Source: Lineolata rhizophorae | Lineage: Eukaryota > Ascomycota > Dothideomycetes > Lineolatales > Lineolataceae | Assembly: GCA_010093515.1 (NCBI GenBank) | Contig: MU001679.1 | Coordinates: forward strand, 837,918-901,917 | Reading direction: 5' to 3' | Length of the DNA stretch: 64,000 nt | In this document: positions 13,001 through 25,819 of the stretch, in pieces | How positions within the stretch are numbered: position 1 is the first letter of the stretch | How the letters are laid out: every line of letters starts with the position of its first letter | Position numbers and translations under genes: made by a program | Notes under the pieces: generated by a model | Told to the model about the DNA's origin: nothing | Seen by the model: the letters and a program-made list of their open reading frames with translations, nothing else | Database searches by the model: none

Positions 13001-16000
13001 TTCCGGCTGGAGAATTCTGGCCAGGCTTGGTGTCAAGTCGATGTGGGTAATTTTTAGGGCCCGGATTGCTTCTGCAAGATCCTGGAAAATTAAGTCGCGT
13101 GGAGCTGAGACTAGCCGAATGCCGACGGACCAACTCCAGTATTGTTCTAGCACGGATACGTCGAAGTGGAAGGACGCAAATTGCAACCATCTCGAGTTCT
13201 CATCCCAACGACCAGTAAACAATCTTTGGAATGAAAGCATCGCTTGCACAGCATTTTCATGCGTAAGTTCACAACCCTTGGGAGTTCCTGTTGTCCCCGA
13301 TGTGTACAAACAGTAACTTAAGTCTTCAGGAAGGATTTTGCGAGAAAGTGTCGGTCTTGAAGTTGGCAACTTGAATCTCGCAAACTCGTCCAAGTTGACG
13401 ATCGGCACCTCAACCTCTCCGAGGTCATCTGATTGGCCTCTCATTGAGAGGATAAGCAAAGATTTTGAATCCCGTACCATAAATATCTTCCTTGCTTTGG
13501 GAGCGTTGGGATCCAGAGCGACATATGCACAACCGGCCTTTAAGATCCCAAGTATCGCGAACGAAGCTTCAGGACATTTGTCGAAACAAATGGCGATTTT
13601 GTTGCCAGGAGTGACCCCATGTCTGGTTATCAGATGTGCAAGTTTGTTTCCAGCTGTGTTCAATTGCGCATACGTCCACGTCTTGCTTCTGACCTTGGAC
13701 GTTTCTATTGCAGTGGCGAATTCTAAGGCTACTTTGTGAGGCGTTTTCTGCGCGCTGACTTCCACGAATTCGTGTAACAAACGCACGTCCGAAGGCAAGA
13801 CTGGAATCTCTGGGGGAGTGATTGACAGAAGATTCGGCCTGAGCATAGAAATATCGTCTGACGTCCCGTCCGGATTTGAGAGAATGTGTTGAACTAGTTC
13901 ATCGAGCTGATCCAACAGCAGCGGGCCTTGTTCCCTAGGCAGAACATCGCTGGCGAAGGTGAGTCTATAACATAACCTGTTCTCGGAAGTCGGCTCGACT
14001 TCAATAGAAACCGGGTACTACGTTCCGAATTAGTGGTGAGGAATGAGAATAGAATGCACAACTGACTTACATCTGCCGTTGCTTCATCTCCAACCAACTT
14101 CCAAATTTTCTCACCCGGCATAGCCGCGGTGGTGAACTTTTGGAAAGCAAACAGTGTGTCAAAGAGTGCTTCATTTGGATGCCCTGTCCAGCGCTGAATG
14201 TCCGCTAATTTGGAGAATTGATGCTTTTGCATTGATGCTGTGAAAGACATCACCGACTCGAGAAGTTTCCGATTCTCTGCGTGGTTGGTACTGGGGAATG
14301 GGACTGTAGTAATACATGGAAAAGACGCATTTTCCAATGTGTCAGATATGCGACCCGATAGCACAGTTCCAAAGGTCACGGATTGCTCTCCGGTGTAGGA
14401 CGATAGCATTCGGATCCAGGATGCCTGTGCTGCGACTTGCAAAGTTATGTTGGCATTTCGACATCGCAGTTGAAGGTTTGAAAGCTCCGCCGAAGACACC
14501 TTACTAGCCACAATGGTTTCATTTTTGGCGGTCCGGGTTGGTGAGAGGTTCGGGAATCTTGTGATGGCCAGGTTGCTTCCTACATCCTCCCAGAATGCCA
14601 TATGCTCCTGGACGTTTTCATCTACGCCATCCAGGATAGATCCCAAAGCCAAGTCAATTGAAAGACATGGTCCAACTTCCCCACCTTGGTAAACAATATC
14701 GAGGTCGTTAAGAATCAATTGGAGACTGTGAGCATCGTACAGGGCGTGTAGGAGGCCAAGATGTGCCTCCAGCCCAGTATCTGTCTCCACGACAAGCATC
14801 CGCCAGGGTGGTAAATGCAGCGTATGCAATACATCATTGGTAGACTCTTGTTTCCAGACCTTGATAGACTCTGATGTGCAGCCGCGGGCCGTCCATACTT
14901 CAATCAAAGGTCGAACGTAAGGTTGCTCGTAAGTGAGCATGGCGAAGGAGCTGCTAGCACTTTGGAGCTCGACGAATCCGGTTCGCAGCATCTCGTGTTT
15001 GTGACACACAGTCTTCCATGACTCGTGTATCGCGCTGCCGGCTAGCCCTTTTTTCAATTGAAGATGCAAGAAGTTGAAATATGATTGACCGTTCGTCTGC
15101 ACAAAACGTGCAAGTAGCGCCGCTTGCAAAGGTGTGCACGGGCGAACTTTCTTAACTTCCCTATTGGCAACTCCAACTTCCTGCGTAATTTGCTCTTTGT
15201 ACTGCTTCTCAAAGTGTTGGAAGTCTCGTTCGTGCTCGGCTCCTAGTCTTTGGTTACTTCGCTCGAGGAAGTCAGCCATGGACTCGCAGGTGGGATTTTC
15301 AAGAACGTCTCCTGCAGTAATGCCAAACCCGCGTTTTCGTAATTTAGACGCAAGCTGAACTGCACTGATGCTATCGAGACCGAGTTGGAATATTGTGGTG
15401 GAGCGGCGTATTTGACCATGAGCTACTTGGGATAGCTCTGACAGTGTGCTTCGAACATCCTGTTCTAGGCTGGACCAGTCGCATTCATTGTCCAGCCCAT
15501 CGTCGGGCCGAGCAGAGGTCGACTCGGGCGAGTTCCGGAAGATTGCAGCCAATGCTCTCTTGTCGCTCTTCCCGGCCGGAGACAATGGTAGCCGATCAAT
15601 TAGTATATAGAAGTTCGGAACCATGTTAGAAGGAAGTTTCTTCATTGCCATGTCTCTGGCGACCATCTTCACTTCTTCTTTGGCATCTGTGGACCTTACA
15701 GCTAAAAAGGCTACAAGTTGGTCCTTAGAGTTGCTGGAGGTTCGAAGTACCTGGACTACAGCTGACGAAATAGAATGATGAGCCGATCGAAGGACGTGGC
15801 TAATCTCGTCCAATTCCACCCGAAGCCCACGGATCTTCACCTGATCGTCGGCTCTTCCAATAAATTCGAAGCTACCGTCGCCAAGCATTCTGACTAAATC
15901 CCCTGAACGATAGAGACGACAAGTACTCCTTTCGATGAACCTGGAACTTGTGAGTTCCAAGTTCGCGTGGTAGCCTCTGGCGACCTGCGAACCGCCAATG

Positions 16001-19000
16001 TAAAGTTCGCCGACTGCAAAAACTGGAAGTGCTTGATTGCAATCATCTGACATGATTGCAAAACTTGTCGTTGGGAAGGGTTTGCCGATGATATTGGACT
16101 TGACTTCCTCCCTCGTTTGGAAAATAGTGCAACAGAATGCAGCCTCGGTAGGACCGTAAGAGTTGACACAAGTTCCAGACCAATGTTCCACTAATGCCTG
16201 AGGCATAGCCTCGCCGATACAGTATAGATACTCTACCGATGGCACATCAGCCCTGTTTAGTTGTGACGCAACTGATGGAGTGAGGTCGAGCATGCTGGCT
16301 TCCATCCAATTAATGACGGAAGGGAGCTCATTGAACATCAGCTGCTGTTCCGAGGAACACAAGGTAAAGCCAAACGACCAGGCAAGGAAACAATCATAGT
16401 AACACATGTCGAATGTGATTGCTGCAAACTGAAGCAAACGGGTCTGGGGAGCCCAGGGTATAATAGAACGAGAAGTCTCGATTGTTTGGACGGGGTTTCG
16501 GTGTTCCACGCTGACCGCTTTCGGCGTTCCTGTCGATCCGGAGGTATAGAGACGATATGCTAGATTGGTTTCGCCCAGGGCAGGTACTTCGATATTCTCC
16601 GTTGAAAGAGACTTGGTGCTTTCGATCTCCAATGTCGCATAGCCTTCGATCCATGAGACGTCGGTTTCGTCGTCGAAAAGGACAACCGATGCGCCAAGAT
16701 CCGTGACCATTAGATTCTTTCGGTCTTCTGGGAGCTTCGGATCAATTGGAGTAAAGGCACATCCGGCTTTGAGTACCCCAAGAATACTTGCATAGAAGTT
16801 TGGGCTTTTGGCTATGCAGATCGGGATTGCATCTTCAAAATTCACCCCCCGATCGACAAGCGCATGTGCAATTTGGTTGGAGCGTTCGTTCAGCTCTCGA
16901 AAAGACAGCTGAGTCCGTGAGTGATCCGCATGCAAGAAGTCGAGTGCTGTTCTTTCGGGAGATTGCGACGCAACGGCTTCGAAAGCCGAATGAAGTAGCG
17001 GGCCGTGAGGTGGATGAAGAGTTTGGAAATTGCCATTGGAAATGGACAGACATTGTCCAGATCGAATGACCAAATCTGATACCCTAGCAGATGGATACTG
17101 AATACAAGAATAGAAGGCTGAACTGAACATGTCCTGAATGTGATTGACATGCTCCGGATGCACAGTAGAGCTACGCATGTTAGACTTGTATAAACTTATG
17201 CCAATGGAGATACTTACTTTTGGCTGTGTACAATAACAGCGAGGGTATCGTTTTGAGGTGATGGTACAAGTTCACAAACAAGTGGAAGCTACAAGATATT
17301 AGCATGACAACATTTCGATAGCAAGCAGAAGTGAGAACTCACATCCATCACGCCAGCATCTTCTTCTAGTGTCCAGATTCTAGAGTCTAACTCCTTCGAA
17401 CGATGCTGCAAAATGAAAAGGGTATCAAACAGACGGTTTCCGGATACGCCGTACAGAGACTGAAGGCGCCGCAAAGGCGTCAACTGAAGAGGCAAAGAAT
17501 CGGCATTGAGCCTTTGTAGGACAGAGACAAGGTCTATGTTTCTCTCCGCATTGCGAAGGCCAATCCTTAGAGGCACCGTGTTAAAGCATGGGGCCACAAT
17601 TTTGTCGACTCCATCGATTGCCACAGTGCGGCCGCTCACAACGTTCCCGAAAGTAATGTCCTCTGATCTCTGGTAATGAGAAAGGAGCTTGACCCAAGAC
17701 GCCTGAGCTAACGCTAGCAATGTCGTCGACAGTTTCTGACACTCAGATTCGACTGAACTCAAGGAAATGTCAAGAATCCTTGAGACCGTATGCGTCCCGA
17801 CAAGCTGTTTTTGTGCGGTTGTCGTTTTCCCAGTTAGGTTTGGGAAAGGTGATGCTTCGAGATCGGCAAACATTTCCTTCCAGAAATGGTCTTTTTCTAA
17901 AGGCCCCATTGCGACCATGTGTGCAAGAAAAGGCTCGAAAGAGGCTGGCGCAGGAAGTATCTTGCCATTCAGATAGTCCTCAGCTTCAGCTAGAAGTTGA
18001 GACATAGCAATACCATCGTACATAGCATGATGGCAACAGAGCGCGACCTCGGTGATTGTGCCACTATTGACAAAACATAGCGCTAACGGAGGATGATACG
18101 GATTGGAGAATGAGGCGGCAGCTTTTTGCGAGAATTCATCGATCTTCTTGCGCATCTCCTCAGGGTCTGAGCGGATCACACTGTACGACATGTTGCAGTC
18201 CTGTAAGACAACCTGGGCATATGCGAACCCGGCATTTTCGGTAGGATAGAAGCAAGTTCGAAGGATTTCGTGTCGAGAAACCATGAAATTCCAGCAATTA
18301 ACCATCCTCGAGATGTCGATTGATGTCTTGAAGACCATTCTGTTTAGATACGCAGGCGATGGAGACAGATTTCCTGCAGACAGCATCGCTTCTTGCAACG
18401 GGGTGCATGGGAGAATCTTCTCGACTGACTTCCTAGATTGACGGAAAGAGCGGCGGATATTCTCTATGGTTGCGCTGTCGAAGACTGTCTTCAAAGTATC
18501 AGTCGAAATTAGCGTTGCATTAGATGGTTCTAAGTTTCTCGCCAGCTTTGAGACGGTCGGATGCCGAAGAATTTTGGAGACAGGCACAGTAACGTTTTGA
18601 TGTCGCAACAAGCTCGAGAGATTGATTGCTGTGATCGAATCCAGGCCAAGGCCGAAGAATGAACTGTTTCGCCCAACATTTGATTGTGGAACATTGAGCA
18701 CTTCACCAAGAGAATCGGCGATTTTACGCTCTGTTTCCGACCAATCACCCTCACTACCATCGCGCACATTGCGACCGACTGCATTCAAATACTGAATGTC
18801 CAGCCCGGCGAATGTTGACAGCAGCTTGCTTTTGTCAATCTTCGAAGTGGCCGTCATGGGCAACATTGTGATAGGCACGAGGGCGCTAGGAATCATGTAC
18901 GTTGGCAAAGATGCCTCCAAGGATTCGTAGATCTTGTCAATGGAGGTTGTGATGCCCTGTTTCGTCGGAAGAAGATTGAACTCCCGAGAAGACAGACTGA

Positions 19001-22000
19001 AAGGTACCCAAAAGCTGACTAGCTGTTGAGACTTTGCTCGAGAGGCTTCCACGACTAGGGTTACGCAGTCGGACGCATCTCCGGAGTCCAAGAGGCATTG
19101 GTTTAGTTCACCCAATTCAATTCGTTGACCTCTCAGTTTTACCTGGTCGTCGTTGCGACCAGCAAAGAGGATGTACCCGTTTGGAATAAGCCTACCAAGG
19201 TCGCCACTTCTATATAGGCGACCATATTCGGCGTGGTGGATGAGTCGTGACTCTGTGAGCTCAGTGGGCCCAAGATAGCCTCGGAATACTTGGTCTCCCC
19301 CAAAGCAAAGCTCTCCAACACCGCCCGAAGGAACCAATTTTTCGCTTGAGGGGTCAACAACAAAGGCTGATGTGTTCCTCAACGGAGGCCCAATGTTGTT
19401 GATCAAATCTGTGGTTTTCACTCTCGGGTTCAATGTACAGATATTGGTCGTTTCCGACGGGCCATAGCCTGGATTTTCTGATTAGTACCCACGAATGAGC
19501 TAGAACACAGTACCTAAACTTACCTTGATAAAGTCCTTTGCCAGCCCAGGCTCGCATGACATGCTCAGTAACTGCTTCTCCAGCAGTCACAAGAAATTTG
19601 ACTGTTGGCACGTTCTGAGGATTGACAAGCCCGGCTACAGTTGGGGTCATGCTGAGATGTGTGACCCTAAACTCTCGAATTGCACGCTCCAAGTCATTGA
19701 AAAGATCATCCTTGCTTGCTGAGCAGAGACACATCCCAGAATACCAAGAGAAGAAGATCTCGAATACAGATACATCAAATGCGTGGGAGCAAGACTGCAG
19801 AAGTCGGGAGTCGTCTGTCACCGGATATATCTCGCCAAGAACCCGCAGATTGCTGGCGAGATTGGCGTGAGTGACAAGTACGCCTTTAGGCTTTCCGGTG
19901 CTCCCTGAAGTGAAGATTGCGTACGAGAAGTCCGAACCTTGAAACGGGAGGTTGAGATTGTGGTCCTGGAAGCCTTTAAGATTTACTGCTGGGACATCTA
20001 CTACTTCGCCGAAGCCAATATTTTGGGTTCTAGAGAATGTGGTGTCATCGCAAAAACAGACGCTAACACCGGATTGCTCGACAATAGATTGGACTCTGTC
20101 ATATGGCGTTTCCGGTACCAAAGGTACATAGCCCGCCCCAGCTTTGATCGTTGCAAGGATTGCAATGTACAAGTCGATCGATTTCGTCATCCATACACAA
20201 ACAAGTTCACCTTGTTTGATCCCTCGACTTCGGAGGAGGCGAGCGAGTTTATTTGCGCTCTTGTTGAGTTGTACATAAGTCACAACTTCTGTTTTCATGT
20301 CCTTGTCTGCGCCCAGTCTCCCAAACGCGATGGCTTCCTTTTCTGGGCTTTCCCTTGCCATTGCCTCAACAGCACCTGAGAGCCCGTTGTCGATCAGTAG
20401 AGTGTCCGGGTAGGGGTTTTGTATCGAGAGGGAAGGAGTGCTGAAGCAGGAGTCGACTTGCTCAATCGGCGCGTCGTAGTGAGCCATCAAGAAGTCTACC
20501 AAGTCATCAAGCTGCCGTAGAAGAAGGTCCACTTGGGACGCCGGCAAACTTGATGATCGATAGTTGACTTTGACAGTTACTGACTCTGGGAAAGGCTCAA
20601 CTTCCAGAACAAGGTTGAACTCAAGTTTGTCTTTGCTGTCGATAATTGTGACTGCGTCGGACGTCGACATCCGCGAAGATAGTGTCTCCTGCCAGACGAA
20701 GAGCACGTCGAACAAAAGAGAACCAGGCCGAAATCCGCACAGACTCTTGAGCTCTCGTAAAGGAACGTCGCCATGTTCCAACATCGACCGGTTTTGAGCT
20801 TGTATAGTAGATAGCAGATCTTGTACAGTCCGCATCTGGGAAATTTTGGCCCGTACTGGAAGTGTGGTGATGCATGGTCCAATGATTTCCTCGATATGAG
20901 TGACTGGAATTGACCGACCAGACGAAACACTCCCAAACACGACGTCACCGTTCCCTAGGTAAGACGTCAAAATCCACGCCATAGCTGCTTGGAAGAAGAC
21001 TTGGGGCGTACAACGAGCTGCCGCCGCTGCTTTCTTCAATCTGTCTAATGGAAGGTCGAAGACATGTCTTGTTGAAGTGAGATGGTCATCTTGAACTACA
21101 GTACCATTGAAGTTGGGAAGCAAGCATGGTCGGAAATCCTGCATTAAGTTCTGCCAATGCTCTGCTGATTCTGTACGTGGTCCAGATCCTGTCAACTTCG
21201 ACGTGTACTTGACCACCTCTCGAAACTGTGGACGGTCTGGTAAGTTATTCCCTTTAGTCGCTATTTTCAGGTCCTCGACCATCAAGTCCATGGACCAGCC
21301 ATCGTAGAGAAAATGAGGAATTTGAACCAGTACACGAGAGTTGTCAGATTTCAAGAGCTGAAACCGTAGTGGACGAAGCAATGATTCTGTCGACGATAGA
21401 GTGTAATCTCTTGAAAATTCGTCCACCATTTGAAACTGCGAATCTTCAAGGCTCCTCCAGATGATCTGAACAAAGGAATGCTTGGCCGCCTTGCAAAGTA
21501 AAAATCCCGAGCGAAGGATTTCATTCTTCGATGCAAGAGCATTAAGCATCTTCACAAGATCGTAGACCTCGCTACCCGGCGAAAATGCCAGCTCGACCCA
21601 GTTGCAGTAGGACGAGCTTTGCACTGCAACTTCAGCGAGCATTGCAGCTTGCACTGGCGAGCAATCAATTATGTCCTCAATATGAAATTTGGAATTTGAT
21701 ATTGCCCCGTCGTCCAAAGCGGCCTCCCGCGAATTTTTGAAGGGGTCAAGCAACTGCGCTGGCTCCTCCGGACGCGGTTGTTTCCCGGGCGATTGTACTC
21801 TTGCGAGAAGATCCAAGAAAGTATGAGCGCCAAGAACATCTACCACCGCGAGTGGGTAACCGGCTGATCTTAGCGATGAAGCAACGCGAATGGCGAGAAG
21901 AGAATCGATTCCAGAAGCTGTAAGGGACGACTCGGGATTAATATTTTGACCTAGAACATCCTCCAATATCGAGAGGATCTCTCTCCCGTTGGAGTCAAGT

Positions 22001-24119
22001 CCCGAGTCATGTCGCGTGTTCTGAGTATTTCTCCTCTTGTAGTCCGCTTCCAGTCTTTTCCTATCCACTTTTCCCGATGGCAGTGATGGAAGTTCCCTGA
22101 GAATGATCACATCTCCGGGGAGCATGAACGCAGGTAGCCAATCTTTACAGACTTGCATTATGTTTTCCACGGAAAGATCATCATTTTGTGCCAGGCAAAA
22201 GACGACTAGGATGCCGTCGACGACACTAGCCACAGCAAATCGACATCTGTGAGCCTTGCTGGCCACTTGTTCCACCTCGCCCAGCTCTATTCGCTGGCCT
22301 CTGAGTTTCACTTGGCCAGATTGTATGCGACCTAGACATTCCAAAGTCCCATCTAGGAGCATCCTGGCTTTGTCGCCAGTTCGGTACAGAGTACCGAACT
22401 CTTGATGGCCAAATAACACAGCCGCCGTCTGCTCAGGGCGATTGAGATACCCCTTGGAAAGTTGATGGCCACCTACGACCAACTCTCCTACCTGCCCTAC
22501 AGGAAGAACTTCGAAGTCGCTATTTTGAGGACTTTTGTTCGCAGATGGAGGTGCTGCAATAAGGGCGGAAACTGTGTCTAGTGGAATTCCAATGTTTCCT
22601 ACCCGGGAATCTTTGCGAAAACTCGTTTGGAGAGTGCAGTGGATCGCAGCTTCGGTAGGCCCGTACATTCCCCACAAAATGCTCTTTTCATCGTTGTTTC
22701 CTCCAAACTCTTGAACGACAGTTGACGTGAGCATTTCCCCGATTGTCAAGAGTAACCGCAAGCCCGGAACTCGACTTCTCCTTTCCAACAGCGTGCTTGC
22801 CACCGTTGGAGTCAATTCCGCAGCATCGATGTTCAGCTTATTAATTGCGCTGGGGAGATCGGAGAGGAGCTGCTTTCTGTCGCAGGAAACCAGCGTACTT
22901 CCCCTGAACAAAGGGAAGAAAATTTCGAAAACTGAAACATCGAAAGTAGGCGCAGCAAACTGCAGAAAGCGAGAAAATGCAGGAATGTGTCGGTCGTGGG
23001 CCAACAAACTCTGCGTGACCGCTGAATGTTGGATTCCAACTCCTTTGGGCGTGCCTGTCGAACCAGATGTGTACATGACATAGGCAAGATCGCTTGGCCG
23101 CGTAGCCGTATCAAACAGAGCCTTGCTTCGCAGACATGGCGAATTACTTTCGCTATCAATTTCCAAAACCTGAAGACTGTCGACAGGTGGTATTTTGTCT
23201 TTGAGTTCCGATGTCGTGATCACGACACGAGCAGAGACGTCCTGGATAACGAAACGAACGCGTTCTATTGGAGCATCCAAACTGAGAGGACAGAAGGCTG
23301 CTCCAGCCTTCAAGATTGCTATAAGCGCAACGTAAAGCTGTTGAGACTGGGGGACGAGGACTGGAACAACACAGGGACCTCGGACGCCGCTCGACAGGAG
23401 TAATTGTTGTATTTGCGCCGCCCAGTCGTTGGTAAGCTGCTCAAGCATACTATAGGAAAGTGACTGATGCCAACCGGCCAGGTCCGAGTACTCGATCGCA
23501 AGAGATTCCCCGTCCTTAGCTTCAAGTCGGAGGAGCTCATGGAGTAGGCCCGAGCCATCCAGCATGGATGGTTTGGGATTTGCAACGGAGAGCATGAGAT
23601 CGGGATTATTCAGCGATGCCATTGCATTTTCCGGGCTAACTTTGCGTAGAACTGCAGCCTCCAACTGCAGTACTAGCTGAGACATATGGGCCTTGGGGAT
23701 TTTCGAAGACGCCGCCAAGCATCCAGACTTTCGTGATACATCGTAGCAGAGTTCCAAATCCAACAGATGAGCCGGCCGCTAAGCATAGGGTTAGTTTCAA
23801 ACTACGAATCTTTCAAGAAGTATGTACTCACATGTTTGAAGAATATCCCAGTCCCTCTATAATCAGGTGATGCGGAGTTTGTCTTCTCAGTTTCGTTGAA
23901 GTGGGAATTTGCCACATTAACTTCCAGTACGGATTCATCAGAAAGAATTGTGACAAGATCACGGTCACAATAGCCTCCTATGAGCGTCGCAAAAGAAAGT
24001 ACAAGAACCTCCTCTGGAAGGTCAATGCCAATGGAAACCTTGGCTTCTTGACGGGATATATCATTGTGTGAAGCGGGAGAAGCAAGGTTTGGAAATGGTG
24101 TGAGCGTGCGTGCAGCCAT
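7021..24119 (-). CDS. sidC: Ferricrocin/ferrichrome-type nonribosomal peptide synthetase (8 exons)
   Basis: The exons are 24119-23832, 23778-19524, 19468-17343, 17288-17218, 17170-14071, 14017-11986, 11933-7225 and 7161-7021. Phases agree throughout and give 5,573 residues. An upstream in-frame ATG at 24167 would add 16. Domain order by core motifs is A1 (YTSGSTGTPKG, ~residue 331), T1 (Ser722), C1, A2 (~1381), T2 (Ser1792), C2, A3 (~2455), T3 (Ser2847), C3, A4 (YTSGTTGTPKG, ~3518), T4 (Ser3932), C4, T5 (Ser4490), C5, T6 (~Ser5048), C6. The T-C-T-C end is the hallmark of iterative ferrichrome synthetases, which join glycine/serine/alanine and three N5-acyl-N5-hydroxyornithines into a cyclic hexapeptide. 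C3 reads HALYDA instead of HHxxxDG. Neighbouring sidA and an ABC transporter support intracellular siderophore synthesis. The final 63-bp intron has no stop and was placed by family similarity. Confidence 0.93.
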
Positions 24120-24243
24120 TTTGGGCGAATTCGTCAAAGCTAGCACTGACGACCCAAATCGCAGCAAACTTGACGGGTATCAAGTGGAATGAAGTTGCTT
24201 CAGATCTATCCAGAAGGTTGAAGATGGTCGCGCATGCCGCATC

Positions 24244-24252
24244 TTATCAGAT
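24244..24252 (-). promoter_or_regulatory. SreA-type GATA site ATCTGATAA
   Basis: The plus strand reads TTATCAGAT, so the minus strand reads ATCTGATAA. It lies about 125 bp upstream of the synthetase start. It matches ATCWGATAA, the extended site reported for fungal SreA/Sre1 iron-responsive repressors. Confidence 0.65.
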
Positions 24253-24867
24253 GATGGCAAGTCTTGACTACCTACTTTCCGTCAACGCCAAACCATCCAC
24301 CTCCAAGCAACCCGACCAAGATCCACGGAGCGCACCCGACAAAGCAACGTCCTCCTAACGTGGTGAAGCGCACGGGGTAGAGCATAGGTAGGATTACGGC
24401 TGGCGCTAATCGCAGCCTTCTGGCATGTCACGACTGCCTTGACATCAGACGAGGATGGGTCTCTAAGAGCGGCGGCATGTGTCATGATTTCAGCCATGGC
24501 GAGGGGGCGAGCTAACGCTTCGCGTTCCTACGCGACCGAGGTCGCGTTCACCTTTCCTTTCTAACAGCCGGGGGTCCGCCGATACAATACGTTTACGACA
24601 GGACTATTACCAAGATGGAAGCTAGATTCCAAACAGCAAGTGCTCCACTTCTAATAACTTTCCAGTGTCACGTCGCTAACTATTTCTTGAGCAGGGTTAT
24701 GCCTCCGCTCTATCACTGAACACCAGGACCAAGTAAATTATGAATAGCGTTTGGTCTTTGGAAGCGCCAGACATTCAAAACCAACGACTTTGGGCCGTCT
24801 ACGGTGCGCTGACGCAAGCAGAATTTGAACAATGTGACTGCGTGCGGAGCCCTTTGGCAGATCCTCG

Positions 24868-24876
24868 ATCAGATAA
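24868..24876 (+). promoter_or_regulatory. SreA-type GATA site ATCAGATAA
   Basis: An exact match to ATCWGATAA in the divergent promoter, 67 bp from the next copy. Confidence 0.65.
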
Positions 24877-24934
24877 TCGCGCCATTCTGTCCGAGGCGTT
24901 CCCGAAGGCCCGAGCTCGCGCCCGAGATCGGAGC

Positions 24935-24943
24935 ATCAGATAA
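24935..24943 (+). promoter_or_regulatory. SreA-type GATA site ATCAGATAA
   Basis: The second plus-strand copy in the divergent promoter. Repressors with two zinc fingers often act on such clusters. Confidence 0.65.
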
Positions 24944-25819
24944 ATCCACACCACCACATTGTGCCGTGCACTAAGTGACGAAATTTTCGTATGCCGACGA
25001 GTACGGCTGTCTACGTCGGAGGAAGTTCCTCAACGGTAACTATGATCTAATCTCCGTGGGCTGCGAGTACCAGGGCGCGGCAATATCCGATCATCAGATT
25101 ACCAAAAGTTATTGGAGACCTGTGGATCAATAGCAGGGGTGAGACTGCCCGTGCAGTTGCAACGACCACGAGGGCTGCCGCATACGCCATGCTGCATGCC
25201 AATGATGGCATGGCTGATATTGCAGCCGCATTATGAGATCCTGGCTTATGCAGGGTATCGCGGTTGTGCGGCTCCGATCGGCCTGCTACGGCAGCTAATC
25301 GGAGCCGTGAATGCAGCGGCTCTCATTCCTATGTGGGTTCTAAAGTCTTCACCTAGGCTAGCCTGTACGTGAACCCAAGTAGGCGACGACAACAAAAGTG
25401 CTCCATTAATGCACAGTGCTTGGAAACGAGTGAGTTCTTGGGACCTGCCCACAATGGCTCAATTACGTGTCCTTCTTACTTGGGACCCGTAGCTTTGAAG
25501 CTGCGATGGAACCCAAGAAATTGATTTGCCGACCGATTACCGGATGCGTCACACGCCAGATCAACAAACTGTGCCGGGGATTATGCGGAGCTAAGTGGAA
25601 CCTTTTTTGTGGTCTCTCTCCTCGGTAGCTTGGTTTCGCCAAGCACGAGCACAAGGGTAGTGCGGTCATTTCAAGTGTTGCTATTGTACGTAGTCTAGGA
25701 TGAGGGTAACCACCTTGTTCAACAGTCTGTGAATCGAATGTATCCAATGTCAGCAGACTTGTTAGAATCCAACTTTCTTCACCTCAGCATTTTACCATGA
25801 ATTTCAACTGTTTATAGCT

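Larger units (their letters stand above)
24120..25819. promoter_or_regulatory. Divergent promoter region between the synthetase and the ABC transporter
   Basis: This 1.7-kb stretch lies between two head-to-head genes and holds no convincing coding frame. It contains three exact ATCWGATAA sites, listed separately, and a near match, ATCAGATTA, around 25092. The spacing suggests joint control of both genes. Which sites act on which gene cannot be told. Confidence 0.6.

Noticed and set aside
13894-14070. Apparent frame break in the synthetase after the third condensation domain
   Set aside because: Explained by a 53-bp GT-AG intron at 14018-14070 that restores the family sequence and phase.
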